A DNA stretch of 64,000 nt from Myxococcales bacterium (lineage in GTDB: Bacteria > Myxococcota_A > Polyangia > Polyangiales > Polyangiaceae), in NCBI GenBank assembly GCA_016706225.1, contig JADJKB010000008.1, forward strand, positions 496,001 through 560,000, read 5' to 3'. Shown here in pieces: positions 23,758 to 32,528 of the stretch (position 1 is the first letter of the stretch; the number at the start of each line of letters is the position of its first letter). The notes beneath the pieces are model-generated. The model was not told the DNA's origin, did no database searches, and saw only the letters and a list, made by a program, of their open reading frames with translations. The position numbers and the translations under genes are program-made.

Positions 23758-24672
23758 GTGCGGTCTCTTTGCATGCCGCGTCGCATTGGACAAGTCGTGT
23801 CGGACCGCTACGTGCTCGCCGAGCTGATCGGTAAGGGCGGGCACTCCGTGGTCTACCGCGCCCTCGATCGCCAGGGCGGGCCGAACGTGGCCGTGAAGGT
23901 CTTGCAGGACGAGTTTGCCGCCAGCGAGGAGTACTCCGTGCGCATCGTGCGCGAGCACCGGGTGATGACCCTGCTCGCGGGCACCGCGGCGGTGCCGGTG
24001 CGCGGGTTGGCTACGAGCCCCGATGGCGCGGTGTGCCTGGTGATGGAGCTGCTCGTGGGCAAGGACCTGGACGACCTCTTGAGCGAAATGGCGACCGAAG
24101 GTCGGCGCATGGGTGCGACCCAGCTGGCAGAGCTCCTCGGGCCCATCGTCGACACCCTGGAGCGCGCGCACGCGATCGGCGTCATTCATCGCGACATCAA
24201 GCCCGGCAACATCTACGTGCTCGACACCGCTCCAACGCAGAAGGTCCGCCTGATCGACTTCGGCTTGGCCAAGATCGCCCGCGCGCGCTCCATCACTCGG
24301 GATGGCATGGTCATGGGCTCACCCAGCTACATCGCGCCGGAGGTCTGGAAAGGGGATGCGAGCATCCTCGACGCACGCATGGACATCTACTCGTTCGGCG
24401 CCATCGTCTACCGGGCGCTCGCCGGGCGCGTGCCCTTCGATTCACCCCACATTCGTGACAAAGTGAAGCTCATCACGACCGCGCCGCGACCGAAGCTTCA
24501 CCCGCTCCGAGAAGATCTCCCCGAAGGCATCGACGCCTGGGTCGAACAGGTGCTGGCCATCGATCCGGATCAGCGCTTCAGAAGGATCCGTGCCGCGTGG
24601 AACGCACTGCTCGCGACGCTGGATTTTGCGGTCCAGAGCGACGACGATGGAGGCTCGGCGTTGTCGGGCTGA
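23758..24672 (+). CDS. Hanks-type serine/threonine protein kinase
   Basis: A 304-residue kinase with no membrane helix or sensor domain. It shows the Gly-rich loop LIGKGGHSVVYRA, the VAVKVL lysine, the catalytic HRDIKPGN, DFG in LIDFGLAK, and GSPSYIAPEVW. All catalytic residues are present. GTG 23758 is chosen as start because GAGGAG lies seven bases before it; ATG 23773 is also possible. Soluble kinases of this size are abundant in myxobacteria and often phosphorylate FHA-binding partners; two FHA proteins lie at the start of the window, but nothing links them directly. Confidence 0.9.
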   Translation: MRSLCMPRRIGQVVSDRYVLAELIGKGGHSVVYRALDRQGGPNVAVKVLQDEFAASEEYSVRIVREHRVMTLLAGTAAVPVRGLATSPDGAVCLVMELLVGKDLDDLLSEMATEGRRMGATQLAELLGPIVDTLERAHAIGVIHRDIKPGNIYVLDTAPTQKVRLIDFGLAKIARARSITRDGMVMGSPSYIAPEVWKGDASILDARMDIYSFGAIVYRALAGRVPFDSPHIRDKVKLITTAPRPKLHPLREDLPEGIDAWVEQVLAIDPDQRFRRIRAAWNALLATLDFAVQSDDDGGSALSG

Positions 24673-24697
24673 ACCCCCAAGAAAGAAAGGTGTGAGG

Positions 24698-25331
24698 GTG
24701 GCGAAGAAGAAGGTCTCGAAGAAGTTGCCGCGAACCAAGACTCAGCGCGCGCCCAAGGCCAGGGCGGTCGCGCGGGCCAAACGCCCGGCCCCGGCCACAA
24801 AAAAGCCCGGGCCCGCGCCCGGAAAGACAGCTACGAAGAAGGCTCCGCTCTCGGCGCTGGACCCGCTCGTCGGCAAGCGCGCACCGAAGCTCGCCCTGAT
24901 GGACCACGGCGGCGCGTTGGTCTCGTCCGACTCGCTGCGGGGCAAGCCCTACGTGCTCTACTTCTATCCGAAGGACGACACCCGGTTGCACCCGTGAGGC
25001 GTGTGAGTTCCGCGACGCCGCGCCGGACTTTCGCCGCGCCGGCGTGCGAGTGCTGGGTGTGAGCCCAGATCTCGCCCCGAGCCACGTCCGCTTCCGGGAG
25101 AAGTACTCACTGCCGTTTCCGCTGCTCTCGGACGCGGACAAAACCCTCGCGCGGGCCTACTCGGTCTGGGTGAAAAAGAAGAACTACGGGCGGGAGTACC
25201 TCGGCATCTTGCGCAGTACCTTCCTGGTCGATGCGGAGGGAGTCGTGCGGCGTGCGTGGCGGGGGGTCAAGGTCGATGGGCACGCCGAGAAGGTGATGAC
25301 CGCGGTGCGCGAGCTCCGCTCCGCCGGATGA
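24698..25331 (+). pseudogene. BCP-type peroxiredoxin with a histone H1-like tail, apparent frameshift
   Basis: From GTG 24698 the first about 47 residues are Lys/Ala/Pro-rich (AKKKVSKKLPRTKTQRAPKA), like histone H1 tails. A thioredoxin-fold peroxiredoxin follows: KLALMDHGGALVSSDSL, YVLYFYPKDDT. At 24980-24986 the frame breaks just before the peroxidatic Cys. Restoring two bases to the CCCGG run gives the family motif D-T-P-G-C-T, then REACEFRD and the rest (GVSPDLAPSHVRFREKY to HAEKVMTAVRELRSAG) without a stop. So the gene is a bacterioferritin-comigratory-protein-type thiol peroxidase that is broken as sequenced. A sequencing error is quite possible. The end overlaps the glycosyltransferase start. 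Confidence 0.75.
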
Positions 25332-26338
25332 GCTCCGCGCCGCGGGTGAGTGTGCTCGTGCCGGTGTACGACGCCGCCGCGACGCTCCGGCCCGCCCTCG
25401 AGAGCATTCGTCGCCAGACGTTCTCGGATTTCGAGTGTGTCGTGGTCGACGACGGTTCGAGGGACCAGAGCGCAGAGATCGTGGCCAGTTTTGCGCGGGA
25501 CGATCGACGTTTTGTGCTCCTCCGTCAGGAACACACCGGTATCGTTGGAGCGCTGAGGCTCGGGCTCGCAGCCTGCAGCGGTCGTTACGTCGCCCGCATG
25601 GACGCCGACGACCTCTCCCATCGGAGCCGACTCGAGACTCAGGTGCGGTTTCTGGAGAGCCGCCCGGAGCTGGCTGCGGTCGGCGCACACGTCTGGCTCT
25701 TTCCGCGTTTCTCCCTCAGCGAAGGGCTGCTGGCCTACGAGCACTGGCTGTGTTCGCTGAGTGACGCAGAGAGTGTGGCTCGCGACGCCTTCATCGAGTC
25801 GCCGATCGTTCACCCGACTCTGTGCATTCGCCGGCCGGTGCTCGAGGCGCACGGCTATCGTGAGCAGGGCTGGCCGCAGGACTACGACCTGGTGCTTCGC
25901 CTCTTGGCGGCCGGCGAAGCGCTCGCGGTCGTGCCGGCGCGGCTGCTGGGCTGGCGTGACGGTCCCGCGCGCCTGACCCGCACCGCCGAGTACACACGAC
26001 AGGCGCGCATCGTCGCCTGCAAGGCGCACTTTCTCGCGAGCGGATTCTTGGCGGGCTCCGAGCTCTATACACTCTGGGGATACGGCGACACCGGGCGCGC
26101 GCTGGCTCAGGCGCTCGAAGCGGAAGGCAAGCGCGTTCAGGCCATCGTCGAGCTGCACCCGCGGCGTGTGGGGCAGCAGATCCGCGGTGCGCCGGTGTTT
26201 TTCCCGAAGGACCTCCCGAGTGCGTTCTGCAACCGCGTCATCGCGTGCGTGGCGGGCGCAGCGCCCCGCGCCGAGGCTCGCGCGCGGGCCCAGGCCTTGG
26301 GTCTGGTGGAAGGTCGGGACTTCGTGGTCGCGGCGTGA
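25328..26338 (+). CDS. family 2 glycosyltransferase
   Basis: A 336-residue GT-A fold transferase: VSVLVPVYDAAATL, VVVDDGSRDQS, and the metal-binding YVARMDADD; QDYDLVLRLL is the acceptor-side motif. It transfers a sugar from a nucleotide sugar to an unknown acceptor. The C-terminal about 90 residues (LYTLWGYGDTGRALAQALEAEGK and later RVIACVAGA) look like a small Rossmann-like domain, found in a subset of myxobacterial GT2 proteins. The ATG overlaps the peroxiredoxin stop (ATGA). Confidence 0.85.
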   Translation: MSSAPRVSVLVPVYDAAATLRPALESIRRQTFSDFECVVVDDGSRDQSAEIVASFARDDRRFVLLRQEHTGIVGALRLGLAACSGRYVARMDADDLSHRSRLETQVRFLESRPELAAVGAHVWLFPRFSLSEGLLAYEHWLCSLSDAESVARDAFIESPIVHPTLCIRRPVLEAHGYREQGWPQDYDLVLRLLAAGEALAVVPARLLGWRDGPARLTRTAEYTRQARIVACKAHFLASGFLAGSELYTLWGYGDTGRALAQALEAEGKRVQAIVELHPRRVGQQIRGAPVFFPKDLPSAFCNRVIACVAGAAPRAEARARAQALGLVEGRDFVVAA

Positions 26339-26342
26339 CGCC

Positions 26343-27146
26343 TCAGGGGCCGGCCGGCCACGTCACCGACGGCAGCGGAAAGCCCGGACGCGCGAACAGG
26401 TACCCCTGGGCCAACGTCACGCCAGAGTCCGCGAGGGCTCGCTGCTCTCCGGTCGTTTCAACGCCTTCGGCCACGATGTCGGCGCCGAGCTCGGCGCACA
26501 GTTTCACCAATCGAGTGACCAGCTGGCGTTGCCGCCGATGTGCGTCGAGATCCGCGATCAGCGCTCGGTCGAGCTTCACGATGGTGGGCTCGAGATCGAC
26601 GATGCGCTTCAGGTTCGAGTAGGCGGCGCCGAGGTCGTCGATGGCGAGTCGAACTCCGCCGCGCGCGCGCACTTCGTCGAGCACACCCCGGCACAGATCG
26701 AAGTGGGTCATCGGCACCGACTCGCTGAGCTCGATGCAAATCTCGTCGTCGTGGCCGAAGATCGGATCGTCCGGTCGCACGAGCCAGCCCTCGTGCAGCT
26801 CGTGCGGATGTACGTTCACGAACAACGGCCTGCCCGAGCCGAGGGGCACGGCGATCTCGCGCACCAGTCGACCGAGGCGACCCGCGCAGCCGGTATCGAC
26901 GGCGTGCTGGAAGAGCACGGTGGGGTCCGAATACTCGGCGACGCTGCAGCGGACGAGCGCCTCGTAGGCGTGGATCTCGTTGCGGTCCAGCCGCACGATG
27001 GGCTGGAAGACCACGCTGAGCTGGTCTGCTCGCACCATACGACGCAGGCAAGACAGCGAGTCTTGCGGCAGATCCCAGCTGTCGTCCGCGGGGGCGTTGG
27101 GCGAGTCGGAGAGGCGATTGGAAGGCGGAGGGCGGTTGCTCTGCAC
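26343..27146 (-). CDS. EAL-domain cyclic-di-GMP phosphodiesterase
   Basis: About 267 residues, taken from GTG 27146; the frame is open further upstream but would run into the divergent lipoprotein gene. The EAL domain fills almost the whole protein: VVFQPIVRL, YEALVR, VNVHP, IELSES, AIDDLGAAYSN, VKLDRALI, VAEGVET and QGYLFARP. All metal ligands and the catalytic Glu/Lys are present, so it should hydrolyse c-di-GMP. There is no sensor or GGDEF domain and no membrane helix. It converges tail-to-tail with the glycosyltransferase, with only a four-base gap. Confidence 0.9.
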   Translation of the reverse strand: MQSNRPPPSNRLSDSPNAPADDSWDLPQDSLSCLRRMVRADQLSVVFQPIVRLDRNEIHAYEALVRCSVAEYSDPTVLFQHAVDTGCAGRLGRLVREIAVPLGSGRPLFVNVHPHELHEGWLVRPDDPIFGHDDEICIELSESVPMTHFDLCRGVLDEVRARGGVRLAIDDLGAAYSNLKRIVDLEPTIVKLDRALIADLDAHRRQRQLVTRLVKLCAELGADIVAEGVETTGEQRALADSGVTLAQGYLFARPGFPLPSVTWPAGP

Positions 27147-27249
27147 CGAAAACCCCAGTCGCTCGGGCGTATCACCCGGCCTGACGCTCGGCAAGGAAGG
27201 GGACCCGGGGTGGGGAACTCGTGCGGCGTTCGGCTGTCTGGGGTATGCG

Positions 27250-28101
27250 ATGCCCGTGATGCGCCTGCTTCGAGCCTCAATCCCCGCGCTCCTCTGGGTA
27301 TCGGTCACGGGCTGTGACGGGGCCAAACAAATCAGCAAGTCCAAGGCTGCCGAGCACGTCGCCGCGCTGGCCGAGACCACGGCCACGGACGTGCAAGAGA
27401 TCCGTACCGGACTTCCGGAGGGGGCGAAACAACTGGGCAAGCTGTTCGAGGGCGCGACGCCGCCCAAAGACGATCTGCCCGCCGTGCGCGAGGCGCTCGA
27501 TCGGGCGCGCAACAAGGTTCAGGACCTGCGGGTCGCGAAGAGCACGTTCTTCGCGGTGCTCGACGCTCAGGGCTTGGTGCTCCGCAACGATCAAGATCAG
27601 GACTTGATGGCGGGCAAGAACGCGTTCGAGAGCTTTCCAGTCCTGAAGGCGGCGCTCGATGGCAAATACGTGGAGGGCCGCGGTGCGATGGAAGCGGCCG
27701 CTCGGGTCAAGGACGTCGACGGCCAATGGGTTGCGGCAGCGCCCATCCGCGCAGGCGACGCGGTCAAGGGTGTGTACGCGACGGGCTGGTCTTGGTCCGC
27801 GTACGCGTATCGGCTCGAGAACTCGCTGCGCGGGAACGTGAAGAGTGGTTTGTCCGGCAATCAGAAGGAGCCGTTGCTGTACGTCTACGTCGTGGTCGAG
27901 GGCCGGGCGTACGGTGCGCCGGTCTCCCCGACGGTGAACGGCGAGGCGATCTTGGCGGCCAAACCGCTGACGAATGCCCAGGGTGACGCGGTCTACTCCA
28001 CTCTCATCGAGATCACCGGCCGGGATTTCGGTCTCGGGGTCAAGCGCGCTCCGGCCCTCGGGAGCGAGGTTGCCTTGGCCGTGCTCCGCTCCGAGACCTG
28101 A
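27250..28101 (+). CDS. lipoprotein with a Cache-like sensory fold
   Basis: A 283-residue lipoprotein; ATG 27259 is an alternative start with a tidier signal peptide. The lipobox is SVTGC. The N-terminal about 100 residues are helical. The domain at about 105-190 (STFFAVLDAQGLVLRNDQD, FPVLKAALDGKYVEG, QWVAAAPI, VKGVYATGWSW) has the strand pattern of single Cache/PAS-like ligand domains of methyl-accepting receptors, but here it is not linked to a signalling domain. It may be a ligand-binding lipoprotein that works with a separate membrane partner. It is divergent from the EAL gene. Confidence 0.65.
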   Translation: MPVMRLLRASIPALLWVSVTGCDGAKQISKSKAAEHVAALAETTATDVQEIRTGLPEGAKQLGKLFEGATPPKDDLPAVREALDRARNKVQDLRVAKSTFFAVLDAQGLVLRNDQDQDLMAGKNAFESFPVLKAALDGKYVEGRGAMEAAARVKDVDGQWVAAAPIRAGDAVKGVYATGWSWSAYAYRLENSLRGNVKSGLSGNQKEPLLYVYVVVEGRAYGAPVSPTVNGEAILAAKPLTNAQGDAVYSTLIEITGRDFGLGVKRAPALGSEVALAVLRSET

Positions 28102-28102
28102 G

Positions 28103-30304
28103 CTACGACAAACCGCCGCGTCGGCGCGCGAGCCAGTGGCTGCCGAGCAGGCCCGCGGCGAACAACGTCCAGACCCAGGGCGGCAAGAGCGGCGTCACGT
28201 GGCGCTCCGCCGCGATGCGCGTTGCTGCGGGGAGCGGCAGCTCTTCCACGCGATCGGCCCGCACCGAGCGGCCTCCGGTGACCGCGCTGATGCGCTCGAG
28301 ACGTGGCGCGTCCGGTCGCGAATCGGCGAAGGCCTCGCCGCCCTTTTCACACGCAAAGTCGAGGCGCGCGGGCGGCGACTGCCCGACCTTCACTCGCGCC
28401 ACGTAGCCGCCCGGCTCGAGTTTGCCGAGCGGCACGTCGACCGGCCCGGGGGGGGGATTCGGGAGCTTCTTTTTCAGTGCAGGCGCGCCGCCCTTGCCGA
28501 GGCGCTCCACACTGACCTCCACATCGCCCGTTGCACTCGGCAGCCGAGTGAGGCGCAGCGTGGTGTCCTCCCCACTGATGCACTGCCCGACGATCTCGGC
28601 GCGCGCCACCTCGAAGCGAGGGTCGCGCATCAACCAGCCCAGCAGCCCGTCCCATAGCGCACCAAAGGCACGCCCCGAGACCGTAGCGGCCAGCTCGCTC
28701 CATGCCAGTCGATGACTCCCGTCCACACCCAATGCGATGCTGCGGCCATCGCCGGCTTCGCCCAGCGCGAGCACCGGCATCGGCGCGCCCGCGGTCTTTC
28801 GGGTCGGGTGTTCCATCAACACCAGCGAGTTGCCGTGGGGTTTGCCCAGCGTATTCGAGCCGGTCATCGTGGGCAGATCCTCGCCCAAGAGCTGAAACAA
28901 CCCGGACAAGACCGGCGCTGCGCGGCCCGCTTCGGTGTAACGCGGCGCGAACTCCGCGGCGTCCGCCGGCTCGGTCTTCTCGCTGATCTCCACCGGCAGG
29001 ACCCGCTCGAGATCCGTGCCGGCGTAGTTGCCGCCGGCGAACGAAGACGGTCCGCCCACCATGATCAACCCGCCGCCACTCTCGACGTAGCGCGCGAGCG
29101 CGGGCAGGTGTCGGTCCAGTTTGTACACCACCGCATCGATGTCCTGCAGCACGATGGCGTCGAAGCTCGGCAGGTGCTCGGTGAAGAGCTCCTCGACGGG
29201 GAACGGGATCAGTGCCAGCTCCGAATCGTCGTCCGTCATGGTGTCGTCGGTCGTGCCCCGCAGAATGAAGAACGCCACGAGGTCGACGGACTCGTCGCTC
29301 TTCAGCCACTGCCGGAGAGTGCGCACGTCGTAGGTGGGACGACCTGCGACGTGCAACAGGCGCACGCGTTCGCGCGCCACACTGAACGTGATGAAGCGGC
29401 GATCGTTCTCCGGCACCTGGTCGCCGTCCGGCGCGTCGAGGCTGATCTCCACCACGCGGGCTCCCGCACGCTCGAGCGTGATGCGCAGCTCCAGCGTCGC
29501 GCTGCCCTCGTCCAGCTTGGCCGTGCCGCTGGCGAGCACGGCGGGCTCGACTCCCTGTCGCAGCTCCCGCACGGCCACCGGGATGTCCCCGCAGGTCAGC
29601 CCGCCCGAACACCCGACCTCGATGGTCAGGCTCAACGGCTGATGGGCGACCGCCGCACCCGCCACGCGGATCGCGCGGATGCTCGCGTCTTTGGGTCCGG
29701 TCTCCGCCAGCCGGACGCTGTGGACCGGCACGCCGATCGCGCCGACCGCGCGCTTCATTGCGTCGTCGTCGCTGCCGGGCGCGGGTCGGCTCAAGCGGCC
29801 GTCGCTGACCACGACCACGGCACGGGGGCGCTCGCCGGGTGACTCCGCGAGTGAGCCGAGGGCGCTCGCCAGATCACTCTCGGTGGTTCGCCGCGCCCCG
29901 GTGCCGTCGTCCAAGATGGGCTCCGGTGCTCCCTCGCCAAACCCCAGGAAGGTGAGTCGGGCGTCGCCGAAACGCTCCCGCACCTTGGCCAGGCTCGCCC
30001 TCGCGTGCTCGGAGCGCGGGCGGCCGTCTTCTGCGGGGAGCTCCAGGCGGCGGGATTGATCCACGAGCACGACGACTCGCGGACCCACCAGGCTACCGCG
30101 CTCGCTCACTCGCACCGGGCGGAGCACGGCGGCACCGAGCGCGAGGGTCGCGGCGATCCCCGTGGCCACGATCACCGAGCCCAGGCGCTCGCGACGAGAG
30201 AGCTCGAACAGGAGCAGCCCGACCGAGAACAGAATGATCAACAGCGTCAGCGCGCGCAGGGTCGGCGAGAGGTCGTCGCTGAACGCCCACGAGAGCGTGT
30301 TCAT
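28103..30304 (-). CDS. membrane protein of the BatA/VWA and glutamine-amidotransferase-like type
   Basis: A 733-residue protein. Two N-terminal membrane helices (about 15-35 and 45-65) precede a VWA-like domain (RVVVLVDQSRR, AVVVVSDGRLS). A central GATase-like Rossmann domain (RVRLLHVAGRPTYDVRTL, DAIVLQDID, GGGLIMVGGPSSFAGG) and a beta domain follow, and a C-terminal helix (WVWTLFAAGLLGSHWLARR) anchors the end. This architecture belongs to the membrane proteins that accompany MoxR ATPase and DUF58 genes in Bat-like operons of uncertain function. The ATG overlaps the stop of the DUF4159 gene (ATGA), so the two are translated together. Confidence 0.8.
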   Translation of the reverse strand: MNTLSWAFSDDLSPTLRALTLLIILFSVGLLLFELSRRERLGSVIVATGIAATLALGAAVLRPVRVSERGSLVGPRVVVLVDQSRRLELPAEDGRPRSEHARASLAKVRERFGDARLTFLGFGEGAPEPILDDGTGARRTTESDLASALGSLAESPGERPRAVVVVSDGRLSRPAPGSDDDAMKRAVGAIGVPVHSVRLAETGPKDASIRAIRVAGAAVAHQPLSLTIEVGCSGGLTCGDIPVAVRELRQGVEPAVLASGTAKLDEGSATLELRITLERAGARVVEISLDAPDGDQVPENDRRFITFSVARERVRLLHVAGRPTYDVRTLRQWLKSDESVDLVAFFILRGTTDDTMTDDDSELALIPFPVEELFTEHLPSFDAIVLQDIDAVVYKLDRHLPALARYVESGGGLIMVGGPSSFAGGNYAGTDLERVLPVEISEKTEPADAAEFAPRYTEAGRAAPVLSGLFQLLGEDLPTMTGSNTLGKPHGNSLVLMEHPTRKTAGAPMPVLALGEAGDGRSIALGVDGSHRLAWSELAATVSGRAFGALWDGLLGWLMRDPRFEVARAEIVGQCISGEDTTLRLTRLPSATGDVEVSVERLGKGGAPALKKKLPNPPPGPVDVPLGKLEPGGYVARVKVGQSPPARLDFACEKGGEAFADSRPDAPRLERISAVTGGRSVRADRVEELPLPAATRIAAERHVTPLLPPWVWTLFAAGLLGSHWLARRRGGLS

Positions 30305-31065
30305 GGGCGACGGAGCGCGCGGCGGCGCATGAGCCAGGGGGCGTGCACCTGGTCGTCCTTGTAGTCCGAGCACAGCACGTACATGGCGATGTTCACCGCC
30401 AGTCGCACGGCCTGCTCGCGTTGTTGCACGCCGCCCGGTTCGACCTGCAGCGCCCAACCGCCGGCACGCGACCGCGAAAGGGCGCCGAGCAGATCGTGGT
30501 TGGAGAAGATGACCTGCGCGTAACGCCCCCGCACGATTGCTTCGAGCTCGGCGGGACCGCGCACACGCCCGAGGGGGCGATCGACGATGTAATAACTCTT
30601 GAAGACGACGTGAGAGGCGTCGAGCTTGATCGGCGCAGACTCCGGCAGCGCACGACGAAGCTCGCGGCGCGCGCTCTTACCGAACGCTCCGCTGGTCGGG
30701 TCGAGGTCGTCCACCACCAGCACCCCGCCCATCTTGACGAAGCGGGTCAGGCCGCGGAGCTCCGGACCCGAGAGGGCGGCGACCGCGGTCTGGCCCGCCC
30801 AGATCGCGAAGGGTTCGGCGAAGAAGGTCGGCTGATCGAAAGCAACGGTCGTGCTCGAGAGCCGTGCCGGAGCGCTGGTCCGACGCACGAGCTCGTAGCC
30901 CCAGCGGGCTGGCGCGGTCGCGCGTTCGGCGCCCAGCGACGCGCCGCCGCTCGTGACGACGCGCGGGTGGAACGAGCCAGCGTCGCCGAAGGCGCCCGCG
31001 GCCGTGGGCGCCGAGGCCGCGAGGGCCGCGAACGACTGCATTGCGTGGCGGCGCGTCAGTTTCAC
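30301..31065 (-). CDS. DUF4159-domain protein, Tat-exported
   Basis: A 254-residue protein with a Tat-like signal (LTRRHAMQSFAALAASAPTA). The DUF4159 domain covers about residues 50-230: WGYELVRRTS, AIWAGQTAVAAL, FVKMGGVLVVDD, SYYIVDRPLGRVRG, IFSNHDLLGALS. It is a flavodoxin/GATase-like fold that recurs beside MoxR and Bat-like genes. It precedes the 733-residue membrane protein, overlapping by four bases. The MoxR and DUF58 partners are not in this window; upstream is an unrelated-looking lipoprotein. Confidence 0.85.
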   Translation of the reverse strand: MKLTRRHAMQSFAALAASAPTAAGAFGDAGSFHPRVVTSGGASLGAERATAPARWGYELVRRTSAPARLSSTTVAFDQPTFFAEPFAIWAGQTAVAALSGPELRGLTRFVKMGGVLVVDDLDPTSGAFGKSARRELRRALPESAPIKLDASHVVFKSYYIVDRPLGRVRGPAELEAIVRGRYAQVIFSNHDLLGALSRSRAGGWALQVEPGGVQQREQAVRLAVNIAMYVLCSDYKDDQVHAPWLMRRRALRRP

Positions 31066-31107
31066 GCGGCGACTCCCTGAGGTGGCGAAGGCTGAAACAT
31101 CGCCGGA

Positions 31108-31752
31108 CTAATCGAAGTCTTCGACGCGCCAGAAGCCGGCTTCGCGCTTGAGCTTCACCACGTGCCCGCCAGGGAGCTGCACCTCGGCGCGGTCGCCGGA
31201 GATCTTCACATCGAGCGTCTCCGGTTGTTCGAGGCCCTCGACGAGCGACCTCATGTCATTCTCAATGGCGCTCTGCGACTCGCTCGAGAGCACTCGCATG
31301 ACACCTGCATAACTGCGACGCGCCAGCGCCTGCCGGAGTCCCGCGAGCGCCTGGGCGGGTGTGCGTGCACCAAGGGGCAACGCCCCGGCGCTGCTCACTC
31401 GAAAGTTGCCGTCCTCTACCTCGAGCGCAGACTGTTCGCCGTCCGCAAAACGCACGGTCGCCTGCATCTCCACCTTTGACCCGGCCGACGCCACGGAGCG
31501 TGCGGTGCGCGAGAGCTCCGCCTGTGATTCCTTGACCAGGTTCTTCACGCCCGTGCGGCCGTGGGCGCGCTGGGCGTCGCGGGTCAACATGGCGTAGATG
31601 GCGTCCGCATCACCCTGCTCGACGTGGGCCGCGTACTCGGCGGCGGCCAGCTTCGGATCGGGGAGGCCCTGCCCGCCGCAGCCGGTGCCGACACCTAGGG
31701 CCGGCAGGGCGAGCGCCAAGATCGCGGGGATGCGGGCGGAATGGGGCGACAT
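31108..31752 (-). CDS. hypothetical lipoprotein
   Basis: A 214-residue lipoprotein with lipobox GVGTGC. The mature part shows two halves with a similar outline (EYAAHVEQGDADAIYAMLT ... ARTPAQALAGLRQALARRSYAGVM), each a helix pair followed by strands, as in small nuclear-transport-factor-2-like or DUF4878-type domains (VEMQATVRFADGEQSALEVEDGNFRV and ISGDRAEVQLPGGHVV). I cannot name the family for certain. It is upstream of the DUF4159/membrane pair on the same strand (43-base gap) and may belong to the same operon. It overlaps no gene on the other strand except for the extreme start region. Confidence 0.65.
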   Translation of the reverse strand: MSPHSARIPAILALALPALGVGTGCGGQGLPDPKLAAAEYAAHVEQGDADAIYAMLTRDAQRAHGRTGVKNLVKESQAELSRTARSVASAGSKVEMQATVRFADGEQSALEVEDGNFRVSSAGALPLGARTPAQALAGLRQALARRSYAGVMRVLSSESQSAIENDMRSLVEGLEQPETLDVKISGDRAEVQLPGGHVVKLKREAGFWRVEDFD

Positions 31753-31803
31753 CCAGGGACGAGAGCTAGCGAATCACGCGCCGGTTGGCTACCTTTTGCT
31801 CCG

Positions 31804-32340
31804 ATGCAAGACCCGAAGCGTTCCAATGGTTCGGCAAAGCCCTGGGCGGGCAAGCTGGCGGCCCCCCTGTTTGCCCTCGCGTTCGCGCTGGGTTGCGGTG
31901 GCGGCCCGGCCAAGTCCGCCAACCCCACGCGCGCCCTGGATGAGCGCCGAGCGGTACAGGTCATCGCGCAGGCGTTCCACGACGAGCACGACGCGCCGGT
32001 GCCCGGGCGCCCGGTCCAGATCGCGGAGGGCAAGCTGCTCGAGGTCGACGTGATGAGTGACGGCCGTAAATACGGGGTCGCGTACATTGCGCCGAACGAG
32101 CGGCAGGCTCTCGGCGCGGCGTTACCCAAGAAGGCGCCGGAGATGGGTGACGCGCTGCAGCTCGTTCACGGCATCGGATCGGACTCCGACACGCGCGTGT
32201 TGATCCTGCAGGACACCGACTATCGCTACGACGATCAAGTGGGCACCGCGCACGAGGAGACCACGATCACCGCCGAACGCCGCTTGGCCCGAGACGTCCG
32301 CGACTTCCTGGTGCGGGCGCACTCGGAGCGCTGGCCCTGA
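31804..32340 (+). CDS. hypothetical lipoprotein
   Basis: A 178-residue protein. The start at ATG 31804 gives a signal peptide ending in the lipobox FALGC; an in-frame upstream start would overlap the divergent gene. The mature part (AVQVIAQAFHDEHDAPVPGRPVQIAEGKLLEVDVMSD-type segment, then YGVAYIAPNERQALG) has no family that I recognise. Its stop overlaps the ATG of the small membrane gene behind it, so they are probably coupled. Confidence 0.65.
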   Translation: MQDPKRSNGSAKPWAGKLAAPLFALAFALGCGGGPAKSANPTRALDERRAVQVIAQAFHDEHDAPVPGRPVQIAEGKLLEVDVMSDGRKYGVAYIAPNERQALGAALPKKAPEMGDALQLVHGIGSDSDTRVLILQDTDYRYDDQVGTAHEETTITAERRLARDVRDFLVRAHSERWP

Positions 32341-32519
32341 TGGGCAATCCGCGCTCGCTGCTCGGCATCGGTGTCACCACCGTGCTCGTCGGCATCGCCA
32401 TCGCGGCCACGGGTGACCCGCTCTCGGGCGGGGTCGTCACGGTGACGAGCCTCGTGCTCCTGATCTACGCGCTGCACCGCCTGGGCCGCAGCGGGCCGGA
32501 CGCGCCGCTGGACGCATAG
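32340..32519 (+). CDS. 59-residue membrane protein
   Basis: A small gene whose ATG shares the last base of the preceding stop (TGATG). It encodes 59 residues with two hydrophobic helices: LLGIGVTTVLVGIAIAA and VVTVTSLVLLIYAL, separated by TGDPLSGG and ended by a short polar tail (RLGRSGPDAPLDA). The overlap, codon use and clean two-helix pattern argue that it is real. It may form a complex with the lipoprotein upstream. Function is unknown. Confidence 0.55.
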   Translation: MGNPRSLLGIGVTTVLVGIAIAATGDPLSGGVVTVTSLVLLIYALHRLGRSGPDAPLDA

Positions 32520-32528
32520 GGCGCGAGC

